Origin: Neonectria sp. B-13
Lineage: Eukaryota; Ascomycota; Sordariomycetes; Hypocreales; Nectriaceae
Length of the DNA: 64,000 bases
Assembly (NCBI GenBank): GCA_002682825.1
Contig: NOKP01000004.1
Location: forward strand, 575,711 to 639,710
Reading direction: 5' to 3'
The translations under genes and the position numbers were made by a program. Each line of letters opens with the position of its first letter. Positions within the stretch are counted from its first letter, which is position 1. The notes beneath the pieces are model-generated. The model saw nothing but the letters and a program-made list of their open reading frames with translations, was not told the DNA's origin and did not search any database. Positions 56,047 through 64,000 of this stretch are shown in pieces.

Positions 56047-59000
56047 ATGAGTGGTTTCGCTCAGTGTCGCTGGCCAATATGGCGCGTCGATGATTTCTCA
56101 CTTTGCTTCCAGCAAGAGTTCGTGCTCCCATTCGTCTTTCCCCACCTGTTCCCTCAAGTCTGTCGCTTGCTGACCCTTTTCGCGCCTCACAGCTACCTCA
56201 AGGTTCTCTTCCCTCTAATCGCCCTCCTCATCTCGTTCGCGAAGCTCGTATGGTCCGGCATTGCCCGCGCTCGCAGATCCCGGTCCGCCTCCAAGGCTAG
56301 TTATAGCCAGCTTTCAGGCGACGACCAACACCACAGTCACACCGATTTACCTCCAGACCAACCAGAAGACTCCGATGATGATGATGCCTTGGAAATCAAC
56401 GGCGGTCGCCTCGCCCTCGTCAAGACCACCACCCGTGGATCCATAGTCCAAGCCGATTCACCTCCCGGCCAGAACCTATCCCAAGTCATCGAAGAGCTCG
56501 CTGTTTGCGGACTTGTTGCTATCAACGCGATTACTCTCATTACTGGCGCCTACATCTTCCGTGGTTACAATGCTGCCGTCGCAGGCCTGGTCACTTGGAT
56601 CTACGTCCTCATCTTGTCGACCCTACGCCTCTTTTTCAGCAATACGAAATGGAGGATTCCTCACCTCTGGAACCACACCGCCGCCCTCTATGGCGTCAAT
56701 TGGGTCCTCACCATCTTCGTCTTCCGCTCTGTCATTATCTATCCTTCGTCGAAACTCGCCCAGGTTCTCGTCATTGTCGAGTTTGCTCTGGTCACTCTGC
56801 TCTTTGGCATGGCTATGACTACTAGAAAGGGCAACAAGACTGTCTTGCTGGAGTGGGAGGATGGCATGGAGCCCTCTCGCGAGCCCCTTGCGAGTTTGCT
56901 CTCCCTCGCCGTATTTGGCTGGGTTGATGCCATCGTCTGGCGTGGCTGGAAAAACAGTATGGAGATGGAACATGTCTGGAATCTTCTACCCAAGGACAAG
57001 GCTGCTGCCGTTATTGCCGACTATCGCCAGATGAAGAGGACTGGATCGCTGGCATGGCACCTGCTCAAGTACTTCAAGAGCATGCTATTTGCTCAGTGTT
57101 TTCTAGCCTTCGTCGCTGGGTTCTTTACCTTTGCACCTACCCTTCTTTTGAAGGCCATTCTAGAGTACGTTGAGGAAGATGAGGACGAGAGAGCCCCACT
57201 CAATGTGCTCTGGCTTTACGTTATTGGACTTCCGATCCTTGACCTTGTCCGTTCGTATTGCGACAATGCTGCTCTATGGATCGGCCGCAGGATTTGCATT
57301 CGAGTTCGAGCCATTATTATTGGTGACATCTACGCTAAGGCCCTACGCCGCAAGGCCGCGGCCGGTAAGGACAAGGTCCTTCTCGCTTCGAACGACGCAA
57401 AGCCTACCAAGGACGATGATGCCAAGGAAGGCACTATCAGTAAGATCAAGCGAGTCTTCAGCCTCAAGAAGGACAATAAGAAGTCCACTCCTGGCGATGC
57501 GGAATCTGCCAACGGCGTTAAGGATGCCAAGGCCAAGAACGAGAGCGAGGACGAGCAGGCCAACCAAGGCACGATCATCAATCTCATGTCCGTGGACAGC
57601 TTTAAGATCGCCGAGGTTACCGCTTATTTGCATTTCCTTTGCGCTTCTGCTCCCACCCAACTGGTTGTCGCAGTCATACTCCTCTGGCAGGTCATGGGCT
57701 TGAGTGCCATTCCTGGCCTCGTCATCATGGTCTTCCTCTTGCCTATCAATTACGGTCTTGCCAGGGGGTTCACTGTCACCTCGAAGGCCATTCTCGCCGC
57801 GACTGACAAGCGAATTAACGTCACCAACGAGGTTCTGCAAAACATTCGCATTATCAAGTACTTTGCCTGGGAACAGCGCTTCGGTCGCATCATTGGAGAC
57901 AAGCGCGCAACCGAACTCAAGGCTCTGAAATCGCGATTCATGGTTTGGGCTTTGGCTGTTGCCATCTGGAACTCTGTCCCCGTTCTTATCACGTTTTTCT
58001 CCTTCCTCGTTTTTACCGTTATTGAGAAGAAGCCCCTGGTCCCTTCCGTTGCCTTCACGGCCATCTCGCTCTTCATGCTTCTACGTGTGCCCCTGGACCA
58101 GTTTGGCGATATGTTCGCTCACGTCCAGGAAACAAAGGTTTCGATCGACCGTGTTGAGGAGTTCTTGCAAGAGGACGAAACCGAAAAATACGATCAGCTC
58201 GGCCTGGACAATTTGGATGGCGACGGCGTCAGGCGAATCGGGCTCAACAAGGCCACTCTGATCTGGGGCGGCAAAGATACTGTGGCCGAGGATGGATCGC
58301 GTGCTTTCCGCCTTATGGACATGGATGTCAATTTCAAATTGGGCAAGCTCAACATCATCGCCGGACCCACTGGATCTGGAAAAACTTCCATGCTCATGGG
58401 CCTCCTTGGCGAAATGACCCTAGTGGAAGGCAAGATTTACTGCCCCGGTGGTCGCAGTCGCGAAGAAGTTCGCCCTGACCCCGAAACTGGCCTCGCCAAC
58501 ACGATTGCGTACGTGGCGCAAGCTGCATGGTTAGTCAACGCTAATATCCGAGACAACATCCTCTTCTCCACACCCTTCGACGAGCAGCGATACCGAAGCG
58601 TCATTGTGGCGTGTGCTCTCGAGCGAGACCTGCAGATTCTGGACAACGGCGATGAGACGCTGGTCGGCGAGAAGGGAATCACCCTCTCTGGTGGTCAGAA
58701 ACAACGAATCTCGCTTGCTCGCGCTCTTTACTCTTCCTCAGCTCATCTACTCCTCGACGACTGTCTCAGCGCCGTGGACTCTCACACTGCTCAATGGATC
58801 TTCAGCAACTGTATTCGAGGCCCGCTAATGCGGAATCGCACTTGCATCCTCGTCACTCATAACGTCCAGCTCTGTGTTCCTTCTTCCGACTACGTTGTGC
58901 TCTTGGATAACGGCCGAGTCGATATCCAGGGATCCTCGCAAGAGGTCATTGCCTCTGGCAAGCTTGGTGAAGAGATCCAGAAGTCCCGCCCCCCCTCCGT

Positions 59001-61206
59001 CAGCCACTCGCGAGTTCCCTCCCGTGTTCCCTCAAGTGTTGGCGACGACGACACCATGGTCAACGGCCAAGGTGATGCCCTCGATGGTGTGGACAGCTCA
59101 AAGAACGACAATGCAAAGAAGAAGCGGAAGCAGGATGCCATGGAGGAGACCAAGGCGACAGGATCCGTCAAGTGGCCCGTTATGAAGTACTACCTCCAGT
59201 CTATGGGGCCCTGGTGGTTCTGGGTCGTGGCATTCTTTGTCTTCACTACGCAGCAGCTTTCGGCAGTCGCAACCAACTTTTGGGTGCGGGAATGGGCAAA
59301 TCAATACGTTGTGGAGAGCAACAACGCAACAAGTAAACACTTGTTCGCTTGGGGCTCCCGAGACCACACCTACTCAACCTCGACCTCGACATTTTCAACG
59401 GCGGCATTCGCCAACGTTGCCAGACTTGGAAATACCGGATCCGGACAGTCGTCTCAATCGATCGACGGACAAACGCTGCTCACTCACTATCCTGATACTA
59501 CGCCCGAAGTTAACGTCATGTATTATCTGACGGTTCTTGCCGTAATTGGAGTGGCCGGAGCCTTGGCAGCCCTCTTTAGGGATCTCTGGCTGTTCTTGGG
59601 CTCGCTAACAGCCTCGAAGCGCATTCACAACCATCTCATTGCGTCGGTTACTCGAGCCAGATTCAAGTTCTTTGACGTCACACCCCTTGGACAGCTGATA
59701 AACCGCTTCAGCAAAGATCTCGAGGCCGTCGACCAGGAAATAGCACCCGTGGCTATTGGTGTAATCAGTTGTGGTCTCTCGCTCGTGGTGACCGTCGGTT
59801 TGATTTCTTATCTCACTCCCATGTTCCTTGTCGCCGCCTTCTTCATCGGCATTCTATTTTACCTCATCGCCGTCTTCTACCTCCGAGCGTCCCGCGATCT
59901 GAAGCGCCTGGAGTCGGTCCAGCGCAGCCCGCTTTTCCAGCAGTTTGGCGAGACCCTCAGCGGCATGACGACGATCCGTGCCTACGGTGACGAGCGACGC
60001 TTCATCCGGGACAACCTGGAGAAGATTAACACTCAATCTCGACCGTTCATCTATCTGTGGGCCTGCAACAGATGGCTCGCGTTCCGCGCCGATTTGCTTG
60101 GCGATCTGGTTGCTTTCTTCGCGGGCGTGTTCATCATCCTCAGCATAGGCCAGATTGACGCTGGCGCAGCAGGTATCTCGCTGAGCTATGCACTAGGCTT
60201 CACCGAGAGCGTGCTTTGGCTAGTGCGACTCTACGCTATCAACGAGCAGAACATGAACTCGATGGAGCGAATCAAGGAGTACTTGGACGTGGAGCAGGAG
60301 GCTGATGCTGTGATTGAGGACAGCCGGCCGCCTGAGAGCTGGCCAGGAAACGGCGCGGTTGAGTTTGTCAACTACACGACGAGCTATCGAGCAGAGCTGG
60401 ATCCGGTCCTGCGAGACATCTCGCTCAAAATCAACCCGAGAGAAAAGGTGGGCATCGTGGGACGAACGGGTGCTGGCAAGAGCTCGCTAGCGCTTGCCAT
60501 CTTCCGAGCGCTCGAAGCCGACAAGGGAACGATTCTGATTGACGATCTGGATATTGGCAAGATTGGACTTCAGGATCTGCGAGAAAACATCACCATCGTG
60601 CCCCAGGATCCGACCCTGTTCCACGGAACGATTCGAAGCAACCTGGATCCCTTTGATATGTACACGGACGAGGATATCTTTGCGGCGCTGCGCCGGGTGC
60701 AGCTTGTCGGTCACGATGAGCAGACTCGAACTGGGACACAAACTCCCAACTCCCCGAGCTCACCCAACTCGTCGGCAGCGAAGAACAGAAACGTCTTTTT
60801 GGACCTCGCCTCAGCTGTGTCAGAATCCGGGTCAAATCTGTCGCAGGGACAGCGACAATTGCTGTGCCTAGCGCGAGCGATGCTGAAGTCACCGACGGTG
60901 CTGGTGATGGATGAGGCAACGGCGTCAATTGACTACGCAACCGACTCAAAGATTCAAGGAACAATCAGGGAGCTAACAGGGACGGTGATTACGATTGCGC
61001 ACCGACTTCAAACGATTGTGGACTACGACAAGGTTTTAGTCCTTGACAAGGGTCAGGTTGTGGAATATGCCCATCCATGGACGCTCATCAACAAGGAGGA
61101 TGGTACATTCCGCAGCATGTGCGAGATGAGTGGAGAGATGGAGGTGTTGCTCAAGGCGGCCAAGAAGAAGTGGGATGCTGGCCGGCTGGTGGATGTCGAC
61201 TCGTAG
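56047..61206 (+). CDS. Full-length ABC transporter, ABCC (MRP/Ybt1-like) family
   Basis: A single 5.16-kb open frame of 1719 residues, unusual in a window where most genes have introns. Order: hydrophobic N-terminal region (TMD0-like), membrane domain 1 with NVTNEVLQNIRIIKYFAWEQRF, and NBD1. NBD1 has Walker A GPTGSGKTS from 773, signature LSGGQ at 880, and Walker B LLLDD at 901-905 with Asp in the usual catalytic Glu position. A Ser-rich linker leads to membrane domain 2. NBD2 has Walker A GRTGAGKSS from 1472, LSQGQ at 1598, and Walker B LVMDE at 1619-1623. The Asp/Glu asymmetry is typical of ABCC exporters. Fungal Ybt1/Bpt1/Vmr1 relatives sit in the vacuolar membrane and move bile acids, conjugates or drugs; substrate here unknown. 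A charged insert between Lys-rich and acidic stretches (about residues 440-510) interrupts membrane domain 1. Confidence 0.96.
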   Translation: MSGFAQCRWPIWRVDDFSLCFQQEFVLPFVFPHLFPQVCRLLTLFAPHSYLKVLFPLIALLISFAKLVWSGIARARRSRSASKASYSQLSGDDQHHSHTDLPPDQPEDSDDDDALEINGGRLALVKTTTRGSIVQADSPPGQNLSQVIEELAVCGLVAINAITLITGAYIFRGYNAAVAGLVTWIYVLILSTLRLFFSNTKWRIPHLWNHTAALYGVNWVLTIFVFRSVIIYPSSKLAQVLVIVEFALVTLLFGMAMTTRKGNKTVLLEWEDGMEPSREPLASLLSLAVFGWVDAIVWRGWKNSMEMEHVWNLLPKDKAAAVIADYRQMKRTGSLAWHLLKYFKSMLFAQCFLAFVAGFFTFAPTLLLKAILEYVEEDEDERAPLNVLWLYVIGLPILDLVRSYCDNAALWIGRRICIRVRAIIIGDIYAKALRRKAAAGKDKVLLASNDAKPTKDDDAKEGTISKIKRVFSLKKDNKKSTPGDAESANGVKDAKAKNESEDEQANQGTIINLMSVDSFKIAEVTAYLHFLCASAPTQLVVAVILLWQVMGLSAIPGLVIMVFLLPINYGLARGFTVTSKAILAATDKRINVTNEVLQNIRIIKYFAWEQRFGRIIGDKRATELKALKSRFMVWALAVAIWNSVPVLITFFSFLVFTVIEKKPLVPSVAFTAISLFMLLRVPLDQFGDMFAHVQETKVSIDRVEEFLQEDETEKYDQLGLDNLDGDGVRRIGLNKATLIWGGKDTVAEDGSRAFRLMDMDVNFKLGKLNIIAGPTGSGKTSMLMGLLGEMTLVEGKIYCPGGRSREEVRPDPETGLANTIAYVAQAAWLVNANIRDNILFSTPFDEQRYRSVIVACALERDLQILDNGDETLVGEKGITLSGGQKQRISLARALYSSSAHLLLDDCLSAVDSHTAQWIFSNCIRGPLMRNRTCILVTHNVQLCVPSSDYVVLLDNGRVDIQGSSQEVIASGKLGEEIQKSRPPSVSHSRVPSRVPSSVGDDDTMVNGQGDALDGVDSSKNDNAKKKRKQDAMEETKATGSVKWPVMKYYLQSMGPWWFWVVAFFVFTTQQLSAVATNFWVREWANQYVVESNNATSKHLFAWGSRDHTYSTSTSTFSTAAFANVARLGNTGSGQSSQSIDGQTLLTHYPDTTPEVNVMYYLTVLAVIGVAGALAALFRDLWLFLGSLTASKRIHNHLIASVTRARFKFFDVTPLGQLINRFSKDLEAVDQEIAPVAIGVISCGLSLVVTVGLISYLTPMFLVAAFFIGILFYLIAVFYLRASRDLKRLESVQRSPLFQQFGETLSGMTTIRAYGDERRFIRDNLEKINTQSRPFIYLWACNRWLAFRADLLGDLVAFFAGVFIILSIGQIDAGAAGISLSYALGFTESVLWLVRLYAINEQNMNSMERIKEYLDVEQEADAVIEDSRPPESWPGNGAVEFVNYTTSYRAELDPVLRDISLKINPREKVGIVGRTGAGKSSLALAIFRALEADKGTILIDDLDIGKIGLQDLRENITIVPQDPTLFHGTIRSNLDPFDMYTDEDIFAALRRVQLVGHDEQTRTGTQTPNSPSSPNSSAAKNRNVFLDLASAVSESGSNLSQGQRQLLCLARAMLKSPTVLVMDEATASIDYATDSKIQGTIRELTGTVITIAHRLQTIVDYDKVLVLDKGQVVEYAHPWTLINKEDGTFRSMCEMSGEMEVLLKAAKKKWDAGRLVDVDS

Positions 61207-61813
61207 AAGAGAGCGACTAGCCAGGAGGAGAAAAAAGCGGAACTTGGGTGACGGCATGTTTGTTCCTTTGTGTTTGCCTACGAGTTGCAGGAGAGAAAAA
61301 TAATCCTGGACCCGGACTTGAAGAACCAAAGACTAGAAAGCTATCCGTATTTTTATATGTTATTGGATAATGATAATCGTTCCGACGATGAATTAAAGAG
61401 GTGCCCGTACATTCTAAGTACAAATACATCGCCCGTGATTTCGCTCATATATTGATGGTTATCTACGAGTGTTCTATTTGCGCAACATGAAAATAGCAAT
61501 GCTCCCAGTTATACGTTCTGTGACTTGTAGAGCGCCACTGTGGCGCACAAATACTGAGCCACATGCCAACTGCCCCGCCCCCACCATTTTGCTCATCCGT
61601 TCATATTCACATCCCAATGAATGCTCACTCATCACTTACCTCAGCAACCACCATCATCATCTTCTTCTTCTTCTTCAACGTCCACACAGGAATTTCTTCG
61701 CAACGACTGATTACTTATTTCTTCTATCTGCTCATACCCTCTGCTTCAAAGGACATAGTCTTGGAAGAAATCTTGTACGCCTACGAATATAGCAGCGAAA
61801 AGACGAGCCGACA
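61207..61813. other. intergenic region, no gene seen
   Basis: ABC-transporter 3' UTR and promoter of the adaptin-binding gene. ORFs are featureless. Confidence 0.6.
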
Positions 61814-63120
61814 ATGGCCGACGCAGGGATGGATTCGTCTTCAAGGAGGATCTTAGCGGTGGGGTTGGAGGGCGAGACGGTGGCGTTGGCGCGGGTGATC
61901 AAAGGTTGGTGGTTTTCTGAGGTGGTCATTGGGTGAAGATCATGTTGAAGAGAGGGATATGAGAGCGAGATCAAAAGGGAAGATGGTCGCCAGCTGTGAC
62001 AAAGAGAGACACGTTACCTCTGGCGACTCGACTTCACCACACATATCTCTCCCCAACTGGTATCTCCATCTCCCTCTACCGCCACACACCTTCATGCTTC
62101 ATTTTCAGATCATTCCCGCTGACCTTTTATCTCCATAGACCTCACTGGTACCGCCCCCTCAACACCTTCTGCCGACCTGTCTCTCGCTGGCACCACTCAC
62201 CCCCTCAGTATCACTACCCCGTACTACTCCACTACCGTCCCCATTTGGCTGGATCTCATCGCCGATCCCAAGGATTGGGCTTCCTCGTTCCTCTCCCCTG
62301 AGGCCGTCGAGGTCCTCGCTGTCCTAGGGGGCGTCGTTGTCGTATTTAATGCACCGGGCTCGGGAAGTGCGGCCGAGCCGACTCGCAGCCTGATCCGCAG
62401 CGTTGGAAAGGTTGTGAAAGAGGGCTTGGGTGGTTGGGATTGGGACGGTGTAGGGCTAGTGGTCGGTGTTGGTGTTGGTGAGGGTGATGAGGATGAATGG
62501 GATGAGGTTTGCGCCGAAGCGGGGCTGGAGTTTGTCAAAGTCGGTGACAAGGAGAGCTCAGGGCTGAATGAGTTTGGAGGTTTGTCCCCGCTGTTGAATT
62601 CTCTATATACGCTAAATATGGACACTGACACGAAGCAGAGAAAACGGGAATCGCCCGTGTGAAGCAGGCACTGGAAACCAACGACTGGTCACAGCTTGAG
62701 GCACCCTTCTCCGAGTCAGACTTTGGCGACTTTGAAACGGGATCCGCAAAATTAGGAGAAGACGAAGCTGGTGTCGATGAAAAAGACCTGAACCCAGAGA
62801 AAGTGGGCTTTGGGTTCGACAAGACTGACTTTGAAGGTCTACGGCGCGCCATTTGGGAGACAGCACAGGACGAAAGCGACAACGACGACGATGCCACTAA
62901 GGAGGCCGAGGCAGAAGGTAGCGATAAGAAGAAAGACGCATCAGGCGACAAGACGCTAGAAGAGGGAAGGTTAGGGGACCTGGATGACGAGGAGGTCGCC
63001 AAGATAGAGGGCATGATGAGGAAGCTGCAGGCAGTTCGAGAAGCGGGTGAGGGCATGGGAGAGCAGCAGCGAAAGAGGATGGCGGCAAGGGCGGTTGAAG
63101 AGGTTATGAGGGACTTGTAG
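61814..63120 (+). CDS. AAGAB/Irc6-like (alpha/gamma-adaptin-binding p34) protein
   Basis: Exons 61814-61904, 62139-62579 and 62639-63120 (donors GTTGGT and GTTTGT) give about 337 residues. The N-terminal Rab-like fold begins RRILAVGLEGETVALARVIKDLTG. It continues through HPLSITTPYYSTTVPIWLDLI, VEVLAVLGGVVVVFNAPG and VGLVVGVGVGEGDEDEWDEVC. A segment KTGIARVKQALETNDW marks the join to an acidic, disordered middle. The C-terminal helix is EVAKIEGMMRKLQAVREAGE...AARAVEEVMRDL, the AAGAB-type terminal domain. Mammalian AAGAB chaperones AP1/AP2 adaptor assembly, and yeast Irc6 is the equivalent; a role in clathrin-adaptor biogenesis is therefore inferred. The rare GTT donors lower certainty of exact exon ends, but the frame is continuous. 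Confidence 0.82.
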
Positions 63121-63248
63121 CGAGGGTCTGCATGGGAGCTCGAAAGGGAATTTGGCTGCAGAAAGCCGTATCTGAAAGTCATCTTTGAAAGGCACATCTC
63201 AAAAGTCACTTTTGGCCAACAAGTTTGTCTTGTTGATGGGCCTAATTT

Positions 63249-64000
63249 TCACATCACCACCACAGATAATTGCGGTAAGCTTCTCGTCCACCGCTGAACG
63301 CCCCTCTTCTCCCACATTCCCGGCAGCGAATTAATGGCCTTGAGCACATTCGCGTAACCCGTCGTCTGCCAGATGTACCTCAACTTGGTCGTAAAAAAGG
63401 TCCTTTGCTCCTCCGTCTCGGCCTCGGCGGCCCCCACAAAACTCGGCCACACGAGTACATGTGCCCCGGGGTAGGCCGGGTCGACGCGCTCCAGGGCGGC
63501 CTGGAGCTGCTGGACGCGGTGGGCCATGAGGTCTTCGCACACGGGGACGGCTGCGGAGCGCGCCCGATTGAGGTAGATGTCCATGGCGATCCGAAAGGCG
63601 TCGTCGTACAGGCGGACGTAGCTGAGGGCCAGCGGCGTGTCGGCCGTGGGGAGCTCGTTGCCGGAGAGGGTGGTGAGGATGGCGACGTTGGGGGATTGCG
63701 GGACGTTGGATTCGCTGACGATGGGGTCGCCGAAGAATTTGATACTTTGGGGGTATGTTAGATGTGGTACTCGTTGGCGTGTCAGTCCCAGGGGCATTCA
63801 GAGAACACTTACAGCCGAGATTGTGAGTTGAGGAACGTCGCAAGTTGAGATGTCGGTTCGACGCCGCCTCTTGCTCGCACGAACGCATCCAGCATGTGAT
63901 ATAGAATCATGACCTGTTCGTCCCCGCGGACCAGGTCCCCGACGATCAGCAGCAAGATGGTGGCCCAGGTGGCGTCGTCGAGGGCCGCCGCCCCCGCGGC
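63249..64000 (-). CDS. fungal-specific transcription factor, C-terminal part (cut by window edge)
   Basis: Minus-strand partial gene. Exon 64000-63813 continues beyond the window, with a codon boundary falling exactly at 64000. It joins exon 63744-63249 in frame across a 68-nt intron (donor GTAAGT, acceptor AAAG), giving about 227 residues ending at a stop. Visible helical segments are ATWATILLLIVGDLVRGDEQ, QVMILYHMLDAFVRARGG, YVRLYDDAFRIAMDIYLNRA and CEDLMAHRVQQLQAALERVD. A Trp-containing end has HVLVWPSFVGAAEAETEEQR and LRYIWQTTGYANVLKAI. This is the usual C-terminal part of Fungal_trans_2/ARCA-like Zn2Cys6 regulators. The DNA-binding domain would lie outside the window. Convergent with the AAGAB-like gene, 128 bp between stops. 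Confidence 0.8.

Overview
The window reads as nuclear DNA of a filamentous ascomycete (Pezizomycotina). Genes are fairly compact. Most are broken by short GT...AG introns (about 50-130 nt) with CTAAC/CTGAC-type branch sites. Two Zn2Cys6 regulators, a LaeA-like methyltransferase family member and a fungal lipase/CorA fusion are typical of that group. A Sordariomycete is my best guess, but no rRNA or species marker is present. No tRNA, rRNA, CRISPR array or intact transposon was recognised.

Layout. 1-17 kb: a Zn-cluster regulator with two zinc clusters (1200-3406), PP1 inhibitor-2 (5168-6009), LCL2 (6505-6959, minus), mitochondrial ribosomal protein bL27m (7254-8151), a zinc-finger protein of unknown function with a cupin-like tail (8749-11457), and a 1337-residue lipase-like/CorA-like fusion (12280-16572). 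17.9-19.1 kb: a low-complexity Pro/Ala-rich ORF. 20.2-32 kb: an accessory-looking block with a LaeA-like SAM methyltransferase (plus), a methionine-type LAT amino-acid permease (minus), a TauD/TfdA dioxygenase (minus), a bZIP regulator (minus), a divergently transcribed short-chain dehydrogenase (plus) and a tetraspan membrane protein (minus). The bZIP/dehydrogenase intergenic region carries four copies of an AACGTTAT palindromic motif.

33-35.5 kb: housekeeping genes TAF6 and SDH3 in convergent orientation. 37.3-39.8 kb: a second Zn2Cys6 regulator. 43-45 kb: a decayed copy of homoaconitase (LYS4) with an internal deletion and two Trp-to-stop changes, ending next to a convergent tRNA dimethylallyltransferase (MOD5) with two in-frame start codons. 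47.1-48.8 kb: SEC61 alpha. 51.2-56 kb: a long stretch with no convincing gene. 56-61.2 kb: an intronless full-length ABCC transporter. 61.8-63.1 kb: an AAGAB/Irc6-like adaptin-binding protein. The right edge cuts through the 3' part of another fungal transcription factor (minus).

The housekeeping genes look unrelated to one another in function. The 20-32 kb block is the most likely candidate for a co-regulated, possibly undescribed metabolic locus: uptake (permease), oxidation (dioxygenase, dehydrogenase), methylation and a local bZIP regulator. No backbone synthase is visible, so its product or substrate is unknown. Exon boundaries were worked out by hand from splice consensus and reading-frame continuity and have not been checked against transcripts.
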